Assembly (NCBI GenBank): GCA_963678675.1
Contig: OY783197.1
Coordinates: 3,072,400 to 3,136,399, forward strand
Length of the DNA stretch: 64,000 nt
Source of the DNA: Xiphydria camelus
Lineage: Eukaryota; Arthropoda; Insecta; Hymenoptera; Xiphydriidae
Reading direction: 5' to 3'
Shown: positions 1 to 12,100 of the stretch, one piece after another
How the letters are laid out: each line of letters begins with the position of its first letter
How positions within the stretch are numbered: position 1 is the first letter of the stretch
Program-made: the position numbers and the translations under genes
The notes under the pieces: generated by a model
What the model saw: the letters and a program-made list of their open reading frames with translations, nothing else
Told to the model about the DNA's origin: nothing
The model's database searches: none

Positions 1-370
1 CCGAGATGAAGCTTTCGACGCACCTCTTGGTGTACGGCGACACTGTATCCAGCGATTCGTGCGGCACTATCGGCTCCTCCGTGCGTATTTTCCGCTTGAC
101 CACCCTCAGCCCGACGTCGCCGGGCGGAAAGTCGAGGATCGGTCTCAGCGGCTCGCGCTCTAGCACGGACTGATGATGGGCCAAGAATTCCTCGTAATCG
201 AGGGGTTCCAGGATTTCGCAGAGCGACATCATCGAGGAGAAGCCGGATATGTTGCTTCCACTCTTGGATAAATCTCTCGAATAGGACGTCGAACTGGCGA
301 TCTGACGTCTTACGTCGGACGCGTGTTGTTTGCTCAATTTATGAGCGAATGCGCGTTGGACCGAAGACAT
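1..370 (-). CDS. Zir: DOCK6/7/8-type (zizimin, Zir-like) guanine nucleotide exchange factor, N-terminal exon, partial
   Basis: Reading the minus strand from an ATG at 370-368 gives an open frame of 123 codons that runs off the left edge. The start (MSSVQRAFAHKLSKQ, then a VRRQI motif) resembles the conserved N-terminus of DOCK7-type proteins, and LDYEEFLAHH, EREPLRPILDFPPGD and SPYTKRCVESF match the conserved N-terminal block of the DOCK-C subfamily. Family members are very large (about 2000 residues) Rac/Cdc42 exchange factors with C2-like DHR1 and catalytic DHR2 domains; those parts lie outside the window. The start is chosen because it is the first ATG of the homologous frame. It lies 5.6 kb downstream of the DENND5 stop on the same strand. 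Subfamily is recalled homology; no search was run. Confidence 0.85.
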   Translation of the reverse strand, partial: MSSVQRAFAHKLSKQHASDVRRQIASSTSYSRDLSKSGSNISGFSSMMSLCEILEPLDYEEFLAHHQSVLEREPLRPILDFPPGDVGLRVVKRKIRTEEPIVPHESLDTVSPYTKRCVESFIS

Positions 371-2431
371 CGTCGATTCCGCAATAAAAATCCCCGGCTG
401 TGGAAGTGTTTTCGTGGCTTACATTTGCACGAAGGAGCAATATTTTGTCAAATTGTCAAAACTTTTTTGACAGTTCGTTACACGACGACCCACCGAGTTC
501 AACACTCTTCGAACACCCCGGAAGGACTGACCAGATGTTCAAAGCTTACGAGTAATTCACACTGATAGCGCCACTTGTGCATCTCAAATCTACGCCTGGA
601 GAAAGGCTACCCATTTCGCGCAGTGGAGGCGTGGTCACCTGTTGACAGGGGCACGATGCCGTGTAAAATCGAAGTATGAATAGATTAATTACGTATTAGA
701 ATGCTTACTGTTTTTTTTTATCTATTTTTTATCAGATGCGAAATATAGAAATCTTTGAAACATACTACTACAGAAAAAGGGAAGGATCCCTTTCGATGAA
801 TTGTCTCCTTCGAATAATTGGAAAAATTAATAGGATTCTTCATTCACCGTTAATTTTAATGACTGCATAATCTTCTCGCTGTGCTTTTTGGTTATCCCAC
901 GGACGGTTTTTATGGAACGATTGACGAAATTATACTTAAATGTATTCCCTTTCAAATTAGAATCGTAATACTGTCGATCTCGGGTGTATAATAGTCGCGG
1001 GACGCGATTATAGTTGGGAAAGATATCCCGGGAAAAAATGTTTATGTACATGATCATATATAATTGAATATAATCAGATCCGAAACTTGTCTTTATGTGA
1101 TGTATATGAAAAACTTTATACAATGATCATATGTTATTAATTGTTGTTTAAATTAATCTATAAGTGTGGAAGAAAAGGGATTACTCAAACACAAAAAATA
1201 CTTGTAGTTCCAGTCACTTCAATACTTAGAGATGTACCTACGTACTTTTTAGGAATCTTTTATGGAAAAGTTTAAAAAGCAATTATATTAACATTCGATC
1301 GCAGAGAATGTACAATACATACATGTGTAAGAATTTTCATTCAGAAATATTTCAAAATTCGCAAGAAAATGGTATGTTTTTTAAAATTTTACGAAAGGCA
1401 CTGAAATTTATGAAATTTTTCCAACAAACATTTTCGGAGAAATTCTAGGATTTTCAGATTTTCTCAGATAATATTCTTGGATAAATTTGGAGAAACTTTA
1501 GATATTCTTTGAAGCGTCCGAAAACGTTGAAATAATATCGGAATATTTCTTGAAAATTCTGAAAATTTCTGAATTTTGCGGTTTCATATTAAATATTGTG
1601 ATATCCTTTCTTTCAAAAATATTGGGCAAAATATTTTCACCAGTTGATCAACTTCTGGGAAATATTTTAAATTAGACGAAATTAACAGAAAAATATATAT
1701 TTAATGTGTGTAAGATATCTTACATTTTACGAGGCTTTCTGGGAAATTTCTGACATTTTTCGAGACTTTCTGAGAGATTTCTGAAACATTTTCCGACAAT
1801 TTTGAGAAATATATATTTCCGCCAGAGTTTTCAAAATAAAGAGAATACTACATTCGTATTCATATCATTTTGTTACATTTAATCGTCCTTTATTCTGCTG
1901 TACAATATTTCCTTAAATTCTATCGTATATACAGGTATTTAATATTTTAGCTGTTCATGTAAAATTACAGGACTACTTCGAACATTAGATTTTTTTTATG
2001 TACAATGGCGATATACCCTCGCGTTCTGTAACGACTATTGAGAAACGAATGAACTCAGAATTTGCATTATATCTAGATATTTTCTACGCGATCTCTCGCG
2101 CTTACGCAATCCGCATGCGACGAATGTTTGACAAGTGTGCGTCATATTCCGCGTCACGTCGAAGTATCATTATCGAATAGGTGAAGATTGGTAGAAAAGG
2201 AATCTAATTCCTGTGCGGAGCTGAGGTTTCAATAGATTTTATCGTTGACTCCAGACAACGACATAGTTTTAAGTTCATTAAAAATATTTCTCGGCCCAAA
2301 TGTAGATGCATTCGGTTGTCAAATGTGATTTCTACATCTACTGGGGGCTTTGGGCTATATTGCATATGCTCAAAACTGTGAGGATTTAATAATTATAATC
2401 GGAACTAATTACGGAGAATACAAAAGTAAGA
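371..2431. other. Intergenic: upstream region of the DOCK-type gene, AT-rich repeats
   Basis: No convincing gene is seen. The first 300 bases must contain the 5' leader and promoter of the DOCK-type gene. From about 1320 to 1850 the sequence is a degenerate AT-rich repeat rich in TTTCTGAAAATTTC-like words, of the same style as 10380-10480, 40390-41260 and 57280-57830. Short open frames here lack homology and codon structure. Confidence 0.5.
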
Positions 2432-3011
2432 TAGGCTTCACAGGCCCTATTTATTTTATTTTAGAGGAAATAGGGGAAATTTGAGCAAAGAGAGGGGCAA
2501 TTTTGATTTAAAAAGATCTACCAGAAACTAGAAATATACCAGTGGTTTTAAAAGATATAACAATTTTTAAAATATACAACGAAACAAGAATATTTTTTTA
2601 GCGAATGAAGGATATTTTCGTAATTAAAAAATTTATATCTCATGTCAAGTAACTTAAACCTGAGTATCGCAATCTGATTTAAGGAAATGGGAATCGAGTT
2701 TTTGGTAAGAAACATTAATTCGACATTAATTTTAAACGAATTCATATAAAATGTAAAAGCCGGTGCAGGTAGACAAAATAGAGATTATAGAACCATATTA
2801 ATATATATATAAAAAAAGAGAAATTTACTATTTTGACTCTTACCATGTGATTCGAAATGATGAGAAGATAAACTCAACTGAGAAGCTGAATAATAGGAGG
2901 TTTTAAAGGAAAAATATTGAGTTAGGAAGGAAAAAGGGGAAAATCGCAAGTTTTAGAGTGAAAAAGGCAAATTTAAAAAATATGGGACTAGGGAACGCAC
3001 TGTGAAGCCTG
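2432..3011. mobile_element. MITE family A (CAGGCTTCACAG ends), copy 1
   Basis: The element starts taggcttcacaggcc and ends cactgtgaagcctg, an inverted repeat of about 12 bases. It is flanked by a perfect 6-bp duplication GTAAGA (2426-2431 and 3012-3017). The 580-bp interior matches copies at 8200, 12621, 14861, 34851 and 38151 (shared words such as tatttattttatt near the left end and gagaagctgaataat). There is no coding capacity, so it is non-autonomous. Confidence 0.85.
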
Positions 3012-4723
3012 GTAAGAGGAATCCTTTCCCGATGAAAGATAAAAATAAGGACGTTATCCAAAGAGATTCGATAAACCAACGCGAGCGCTTATTCTCCCTT
3101 TTACAATGGTTTTTAAGTAAAAATGAGCATTTTATGATTTTGAACGATCGAATGACTCAAGTGAGTTTAAAGTGATTTGATCTTCGATGCTCTTAGCGGA
3201 TGGTTCGTTGTACATCGCTACAAATAAGTCACGACTGCTCGTCTATCGAGACTTCGGTATTGCTCTGACGTATTGCAAAGAAAGCATGATATCGGATACA
3301 CGTCTACTAAGAGGAATTCTACTTTTGGCACTTGGAGCCAAGTCCATCAGGAGTATAGTTCGTTACGATCAAACTAATATAGTTAATCGACAAATCCCTG
3401 TACTTGTAACAGTTGTAAAAACCATGCGGGTTCCAAATATATTTCTTACAAAAATTGTAGGTTCACCGAATGTCGATCTATTTGTGGACGTATCTACACT
3501 GAATCTTTCCTAGCTTGATTTTGAGTATAAAATTCATTACTAAAGATTTGGTCGACCGGGGAGGTACAATGAAGTATCCACTTTAGTAACCATCCTGCAT
3601 AAGAATACTGCAAGTCTTGCACCAGATATATCGCAGCAATATTCATTAGCAAACCTTGTAAGATCTTTCCAGAAAAATGCTGAAACTCTGTTACGTGAAA
3701 GCTCGTGCAGATAAAAAATGCAAGTTGCTTGTTAGATCTTTTCGCAAGATTGCTGAAATTCTGTCACATGACAGCTTGTACAAGAAAAATTGCAAGTTTC
3801 TTGGAAGAAGCTTTCATAAGACTTCTGGATGGGTGCTTTGTGCAGATAACTTTGCCTACAAATGACTTCGAGATGATTTTCTGGATTGTGTTGTCTGGGT
3901 AGGGTAGTTCGTTTAAAAATACATATTAAAAAGTCATCAGCGACAAAATCCGTGACGCCGGAAGTACTACTTATTACGGATCACACGAAGGGCTTCCCGA
4001 ATTCTTCAAATTTCGCTAACTGCCTCTCGGGGTCTTACTCTGCATCCACGCATCGATTTTTTCGGAGCAAATAACTCGCAGCAGAGTCTGGTTATCAGGG
4101 TATGAGTTGTACACATTTGAGTATTGCAAGCAGTATCGCGAGCTTCCAAAGAGGGTGCGTTTCATCCTTACGATGGCGCGAAAATGTACACGAATAAGGT
4201 AAAAATGGCAAGAATAGATGCGCGCTAGTGTGAACTCGTGAAAATTAATGTAAAATCTAGTCTCTCTCTGCTGTGCACTCGGACGTAGTTTATGTACAAT
4301 TTGTACGATACGAGAAGTTACGTTAAAGTCTAATCCCAATGAAGTACTGCTTGTAGACTCGTTAAAACGGTCCTCGTTACGCTTGAACTCGAATACCACG
4401 AGCTACGTTTTGCGATTGATTTACGTACGGCGCGTAAAAATAAAGTCAATTATAGATGGAAGGATGACGTTCTCCATTTTACAAGGCTATAATTATCTAC
4501 GCGAGTAAACGTCTTATTGAGATTACCTTGCCTTTAGCTATAATACCTGTAACAACTATTACGTTTGTCGGAACTGAATTTGTACTCGTGAGACCATGCT
4601 ACAGCATTGGGAGTAGCGGTGTGCACTTTGCAAAAATGTCGCAACGCATTTAAAGTTGTAATATTCACAGTCGCTTTTTTTTTTGAGAGCGTTACTTTAC
4701 CGATGATTCGTTATACGGACGGT
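3012..4723. other. Intergenic stretch with a dispersed repeat
   Basis: No gene supported. About 3580-3880 is a dispersed repeat (words such as gcaagattgctgaaattctgtc) found again in opposite orientation at 45170-45470. The open frames here show no recognisable protein family. Confidence 0.4.
3580..3880 (+). repeat. Dispersed repeat, inverted relative to 45170-45470
   Basis: The stretch containing gaaattctgtcacatgacag and ttcttggaagaagctttcat is recognisable as the reverse complement of 45170-45470 (atgaaagcttcttcc, ctgtcatgcgacagaattt). Internal phrases recur about every 90-100 bases in both copies, suggesting a degenerate tandem structure. Confidence 0.6.
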
Positions 4724-5348
4724 AATGGGCTCGTCCCACCATCTTTTTTTATCTTATATTTAAAAAGTACACGACGAATTAGTAATGAAAACATTTTTTT
4801 GCGAATTTATATCACACTCCTTTACCTGCAAAAAAAAATGGGAAACTCGGACGTCAATTTGAACTTCTATATTTGCCGCGGCGGAAGTGACGTACACATT
4901 GCTAGACCAATAAGAGAGCAACGCTTTAACCTCTAGGTTGGTAACAGCAAGCTCTGTATATTTTGCATTTTGAGGATATGTTTTGAATTTCCGTCGTGTT
5001 GTCGTTTACTCTGTTCTCTGATTTTTGGTAGTACTTATTAAAAAAAAGGAAAAAGAGAGATTTGAACCCGGAGCGCCGAGTTGGTAGGCGGACGAGCAGA
5101 GTGACAGTTCACGAAGTTGGCAACAATGGCAACCGTAGAGCTTCCGGTTGGAGAATGCGCATGCTCTACGTCATCAAAGCGCGGCAGTAGCGGAAGATTT
5201 GAAACACGGGCACATTTTAAAGCTTTTTGATTAAATACCAGAGGGGATTAAAAAATGAACTGTTTTCACGAAACGAGTTTTTGTAGTATCTGCAAAACCC
5301 GTACATATTTTTAATTCACCATTTTTAACTACGCGGGACGAGCCCATT
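4724..5348 (+). mobile_element. MITE family D (AATGGGCTCGTCCC ends), copy 1
   Basis: Perfect 14-base terminal inverted repeats, AATGGGCTCGTCCC and its complement, bound a 625-bp element. A closely related copy lies in opposite internal orientation at 59338-59994 in the CCDC22 gene. Near 5063 it carries gatttgaacccgg, the complement of a tRNA-like B box. No transposase frame is present. The target duplication could not be defined because the flanks around the ends are AT-poor and dissimilar. Confidence 0.8.
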
Positions 5349-5976
5349 GCGTAACGCGGCGTTCGGACATACCCAACGTTAAATGCAAAATTCATAATTC
5401 TATCCGGAGTATCTACGTTTTCAGTTCGCAATTCCCTAACTAATATATACATAACAAAACATGGAAAACTGTAAGACTAATGTCATGTATAGATTCTGGT
5501 ATCGTCATCGGTTCATCACAATCCCAATATACGGAATAACAATATCTTTGGTACACGATGCTGCCGCGTCAGCTAAAACATTTCGTTTATCTACAAATAT
5601 CACTCAGCGTTTGCTCTCGACTAACGACCATGGCAAGGCCGGCAGCGAAAAACCTTCTATTCGACATTCGTCGGGCGTATCAATGGACTAAAATGATCAT
5701 TTTTAGAGAGACGAATAATCTCCGTTCGGAGGACCGTCGCATCAAATGCTACGGACCAATCGGTCAGTGTCAACAGTCTTCTTTCGCGAGCTCGAATTCT
5801 CAAAGCACTCGAGATCATTTCGTACTCACGTTATACTTCCCAATGGCGTCGTTGAGTTTGTCGCAAACACTGTCAGGAGAAAATAGATACCTGGAACCCC
5901 GAGAATCGCGTGAATTCCACTGATCGTCGGCGACCAATTGAAGAATTTACCTTTTAATAGGAATGCACGTGTGAAA
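5349..5976 (-). other. Probable DENND5 3' untranslated region and intergenic sequence
   Basis: This lies just beyond the DENND5 stop on the minus strand, so the 3' UTR should be here. I did not find a clear AATAAA on the minus strand within this stretch. Overlapping short open frames on the plus strand (5461-5923) have no homology I recognise. Confidence 0.4.
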
Positions 5977-6166
5977 TTAACATATGCTGGAGATTCCGTG
6001 GGTTAAACTCTTCTCGAGGACGATGTGGAACTCGCAGAGAGGCTCGAGAATGTGTATAAGGAACGTGAGCAGCGAGGGACTTCTCAAGAACGACGCTTCC
6101 TCGTACATCTCTATCGTAGATCGCGCTTCGCTCATTGGGCGCAACATTGGATGCAGCAGTTGTTCC
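5977..6166 (-). CDS. DENND5: DENND5 coding exon 18 (terminal)
   Basis: Follows aaaatcag. It encodes [31 protein letters not shown] and [17 protein letters not shown], then stops three residues later at 5979-5977, just where family members end. Residues 1206-1268. Confidence 0.94.
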
Positions 6167-9100
6167 CTGATTTTAATGGGAAATAAAAGGTCATTGCGCA
6201 TCCGTGCATTCTAACTACATGCAATATTTAGTGATATCCAAGCGATTCCAGTGTCGATGCAACTTGTTGCTTCATTTACCTCGCAGCCAAACAAACGAAT
6301 AACTGAAATCTCCCGTCTTTTCCCAATGTCTGACTGGATGTGTTGATTTGATCGATCAAGTGGCAGTAGCAACGAAGAATCGTAAATTTCCGATTGCTTT
6401 CCGATCGAACTCTTCTTTCTCTATTGAGTTTCTGAGAGTATTCATCCATCTCTTCCAACAACGACATTTCAAAGTTCTCCTTCACTCGCACTGTAAGGAT
6501 ACAAGAGGAATTTGTTTGAGCGATGTCAAATTTAATTCCCCTATTTTTATTCACCGTACATATTTTTGATTCACCATTTTTAACTACGCGGGACGAGCCC
6601 ATTCAGTCGCACGTTAAAGATACAGTCGTCGAAAATACGACTTACCGAGGTAGTCCCACACGTAAAAGTTTCTCCCAAATATCCTCTGATTTTTGAAACC
6701 GAAGAGGAAGATCTGTTCCAAAGACGGAACTAAACCACCTTCGCCGCAGAGCAACGCAGTTAACGATCCGTCTTGCGGTTCTCTCCTGTAATGGAACTTC
6801 ACGATGGCGTTTACAGCTTCCCCTGAAAGATGCATCGAGTCGTTGATTCCCTTCATCTTCGACGTAAAAATTCGTCGCACGTACCAAGCATGTATTGCAA
6901 TTCGATTTGCGACAACGTTGGTCTGCGAGGAATACTCGGAGATCGACATCGAGGTGGCGTGGAGCAAGATTCCACCAGCTCCTCGCTGTCTATGCTGCGC
7001 GGCACCAGAGCTCCCACTAATAATCTCTCCGTAGATCCATCGTCTATCCCTCTTCCGAGCCACCGGCCGCACGGAAATTTGAAAGTGTGCCCCGTAACTT
7101 CGTTCCGAACTACGACGTGCTCCACCATCCATTTCGGAGATAGACCGGTGTTGTCGTGGCCTATTCGTAAAGTGGACAACACGCCGAGATTTTTGTGCTG
7201 AAAGAATGTCGTTAGAATCTTCCGTTAGAAACGCTAGAAGATTCCATGATATAAGCAGGGCTCTCATTCAGTCAGATGTTCAAAATTAGTGGGTTTTAAT
7301 GACTCCTTATTGTTTGAACAAAAGAAAATGGAAACATGACCAATCTTCCCTCATTTGAGCATTATCAGGATGGCCATTCAATTCCCGGTTTCTCTGACTG
7401 AAATCACTAATTTTCCCTGATTTTTTAATTTGCGAGATGTCAAGAACCAATTTAAATGCTGCGATAATATAGTTCATAATAGTAGATAATATAGTAGTTT
7501 GTCATAAGTGGAATATTTCATATTTTGTAACGCTAATCGGGTGAGGGGTAAAACTGACATATAAAATAATACATGTTTGCCAAATAATTCTAAAATATGT
7601 TGATATGTTATCAGTTATCACTTATCACGCAAGCGTTTATTTGAATGATATGAGTATGAAAACAATTTGAATGCACAGTTGGCTGTACTTATATAGATTA
7701 TAATGTTAAGATACATGGATACGTTTTTTCTCTATTTCAATAGCTTATTACTGCTCAGGATTAAGTTAATGTAATGTAATAATTTTAATCAAAGTTGTTG
7801 CAAATTTAACATAAAATAATTGAATCTCTAAAAACTCTCTGGATTTGTCAACAATTCCCTGACCGCCGAAAGATTCCCTGATTTTTCCCCGACCGATCAA
7901 ATTCCTTGACATTTCTCAGTTTTTCAGTTGTGGCTGCCATAATAAATTATGAAGAGATAAGAAAAAGTTGTCTAATATGGTAAAGTTTTGAGGAAATAAT
8001 ATTGAAAGAAAACGATTGAGATTTGTAATTGAAATAAGTTATTTTCATAAGAGCACATCGAAATTATGAAGTAGGGAAAAAAGGTAACAAATTAAGTCAC
8101 AATACTTTAGCGAACAAATACCTTAACAAACCTTTTCTCACGTTACAAGAAACACGCGCAACGACACCGACTGCTCGTTACGCGCCATCATAACGATTTC
8201 AGGTCTCACAGCGTCCCTGAATTTTGTTTTAGGGGAAATAGAGAACTTTTTTTTCGAAATAAGGAAAAACAGGGTATGTAAGAATAATAAAATAATCATC
8301 TCTCAAAGTACAAGGAACGTAAATTATATAAATAAACCTGCAAATAAGATCAACTTAGTTTCTACCCAACTACGTTTAACTCTGAGGAAACAAAGTATAA
8401 AAAACATAAACTTAATAGAAATCAAGTAGATCTTATTTTTAGGCTTTTTGTATCATATACGTTTTTTATAATAACCATTTCTCAAAGTGTAAAAAAATGC
8501 ATATAAAAACGTAAAATGTAACGTATGCGTTATACATTTTATAACAATATTAAATTGCGGTTAATATTATTAGTATAAATCAGATCAACTCGATTAATAA
8601 TAGTTAAACACCGGTCAACTTCATGGATGTATGGAATATTTGTATATTTGTGTTCAAATTATTTAAAATAGGGTGCGTTTTGGGATATTTTCTAAATTAG
8701 GCTACTTTGAGAGTATGATACTAAAATAGGACACATTTAGGGTAAATGGTGGCACACTGTGAGGCCTACGATTTACACTGCGAATCTGGGCACTGATAGC
8801 ATTGATCATCTCAACACTGAGAATTTATACGAATTTTGTGGCGTTTATTAGCGGCGGGAAGGTATGGTAAAATTATTTGATAAATCAAAAAGGACATTAA
8901 AAAAATAATACCCTGGCGGAAAAAAAAATCGACGTCGATTTACGTCAATTCTACGCTAAAGTACGGAATTTGGAACATTTGTAGTTTTCCATAGTATGGC
9001 GTAATCGACCATAGACCTTCATAGACTACCATAGATATTTGTAGTTTCAGAATTCAAAACTTATGCATTTCTACAAAAAACTATAAACTACTTCAATCGA

Positions 9101-12100
9101 CGAAGTAATTGCATATTGTTAATCATAATAATAACGGAATTCTATGTTTATCAACGGCTAAATACGGAATATGACGCCATACTATAAAAAACTACAAATA
9201 TTTTCCAAATTCCGTACTTTTCAGAGTAACTTTTAAAAGTAAAAATGACTTCGTATTAACTCGATTTAAAAAAAACTACCAATCATTAAAAAAGTGGCCA
9301 AGTGAGAGCCTCATATAAGGATACTTACATGGAAAACGAATTCCAGCGCACCCTTTGGTATCGGCACGGGATTCGTTTCGCACAGCGTCCCGGAGATAGC
9401 CACCCAGCTGTTCGCCGAAGTCGTAGCGGCGCTGGCTTTCCTGCTCGGAAATATCACGACCCTGTAGGGCAGTTTCGTCGTGGGATAATTGTTCGTGAAG
9501 CAGAAGTAGTCGACGGCGTTCAACGTCAGAAGGTGGTAGAGAAACTGTTCCTTCTCTTCCTCGCAGCGGAGAAATGCGGAGCGCTTGTATTCGCTTCTGC
9601 AATGTCAATTATTTCCCTCGCGTTACGCTTCGCTGCTCGTTCATCCTTTTCGTAACGAGCTGGGAGTAACGGATATACCTGAGCAACTCTGTATCGGACA
9701 GCAATATCTTCAAGTGTCGCGACAATAACTTTTTCTCGAGCGCGAGGCGCACCCAGGCCCTCGCATAACCGATGTGCGTCTTGATATCCGTCATGGCTTG
9801 AACGTTACGTATATCAAAGAGCAAGGACTCCGGCAGCGGTCTCAATTGCTCGGTGCCGATCAGCTTTCTTTCTCCGGGCGACTTGTGCCTCTCTCTGCCC
9901 CTCGTTGGGGAGACCTCGGTTTCCAGAGCCAGGTTTGACAGATCTTTATGAAATTGTATGCATTGAGACGGGAACCATCGTTGGAGTAACGACGATTATT
10001 CGTGACATACGCGATTCTCCCCTCTTTTGCGGTTTCAAAGCTATCGCTTGCAGTACAATTCAAACTCAAACGACAATATTTATCTCTCACATGCAGCTAA
10101 TGATGCCAACGATACCGTCATTCCAGTTAATTATTTATCTCTACTCGAGGGAACGCAGTTTGTCTCTTCGCGGTTGTCTTTGTATTTCATAACAAAAGTT
10201 TTTTAGTGGCTAAAAAAATAATTTAGATCTAGCTTGATCTATATTTTGGAACAGATTGTTCAAACCAGATCGAAGCAGATCTCATTAGATCTAAATAGAG
10301 CTTGCTAGGTCTGAGTAGATCTAATACAGCGTTGGACCGTTTGTTCTTGTATTTAGATCTAAAGAGAGCTAAGGCCGTGGTGGAAAAATTTCTCGGAAAT
10401 CGTCATGAAAATGCCAGAAGCTTTGTAAAATGTTGAGTAAATTTTGAAAACATTCTGAGAAATATTTCCACCGGTGAATTTAGATCTAGGTAGTGAAATT
10501 TAATTAGACCTAACCGAGTCTAATTAAGATGAAATTAGATCTCAAATATTTTTTCCTATGGGGACAGTTCAAAGCACATTCGCCGAATTAATCTTTATCA
10601 TCATCGCAACATTCTCCCGTATCTTATTAGCGAGATGTAACGAATCGAGGACACTGATAATAATAAAGTATCATCGATATCGAGTGGAATTTTATACCGC
10701 TAATTCTTTTGGACACATTCTGTTAATTGTTATTCGACATTCACAATGTTTTCATCGTTGAATCGCAACTACTAAGTACATAACACAATCCCATGCACGA
10801 TACTTATTCAACTAAACAAACGGACGACTAAAGTCTTCTAAATCATGCCCTCGCGGCGCAAGCACTGTCGATGGATCAGGATTTCTGGGTAACGGTGAAA
10901 AAACGGTCGTTAGTTCCTCTCAGTAGAAACAAAACAAAACTCATTTCACGGCAAGCCAAGAGAAAGGCTTACCATTGATGTTCTCCTTGATATAGGAAGC
11001 AATTTCAAGAATGTTTCGGCTCTTTAAGGATGAAACCAAACGCTCCGGGATTCCAAAAAACTTACTGGGTGATTTCTTGGGTACTTTTAACATAAAAAAC
11101 GAACGGGCGAACGTAAGAACGAATAATTAAAGATACGTACATTCTCGGGTATTACGAAACGTTAAGCGTTCCCGATGAGTGCAGATCACTTAACGTGTAG
11201 CGGAAAGTTGCGGTGCTGTGCTCACAAGCATACGGTTACAACATATGACGCAAATAGGGCGCGATGCATGGCACGGAGATTTTATTTGACATATACTGTA
11301 AAATCCGCTTAATACGATTTCCCGCATTATAGCTTTTTTGCTGGTCCCATGAGTTTAAGCCTTATTTTTTTATACAAAATATCCCGTATAATACGCGCTT
11401 CACTTCCATTTATAACGCTTTTTTGACGATCGATAAATAATGCCGCGTCACTGTAAACTACACTTAGCAATTCGGTTTTAATATAAAAAAATATTCATAT
11501 TTTTAAATTTGATTTGTAATCCGTATACATATTCAATAACAAATGAAAAAGAAATGAGGTTCGAAAAAATAATTATTCGCGGAGTTATAAGCGCGTTTTT
11601 TTCTATGAGATTGTGACGTCATCGGACGCCCTTATGCCAAGATACGAATGCAAGGGAGATAGTCTTACTGGACTATGACGCAGCTGCATTTCAAAATATC
11701 GTTTTCCAGCTTACATAACGCGGTATATGAAAAATGAAAAAATACGGGGTGAATAATTTTGCCCAAATTTGTTCGAATCTGCAGTAAAAAAATTCATGCT
11801 AAAACCGAATTGCGCGTATCTATGCTGTCGCATAGTATATTTGTTCCATTTTCGCATCCCAAGGTGCCTTTTAAAAGTTAAGCTCAATCGAAAATTTAAC
11901 ACTGGGTCAGGTGACATAAAACTTACATCAAAAGATGATTACTACTTTCTCTTTTCAAAGAACTGAAGACTTGATTTCGATTGACCTATGCGTAATTGAT
12001 TCGCATTGATCTTAAATACGTGTATATCTGTCTTTTAATACACATATATTCATGCGGGTATATTTCTGTTTTTATTAGGCTGTTAGGATATCCCGCACAA

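Larger units (their letters stand above)
7198..9328. other. DENND5 intron 14 with repeats
   Basis: AT-rich, no coding content. It holds CCCTGA-type dispersed repeat words (7370-7930), a family A copy (8200-8768) and a foldback (8950-9240). Confidence 0.6.

Noticed and set aside
6614..7267. 217-codon minus frame read straight through DENND5 exons 15-16
   Set aside because: Only its distal half (RUN2) is real; the proximal half is out of frame with the PLAT motif, which requires the 62-bp intron.
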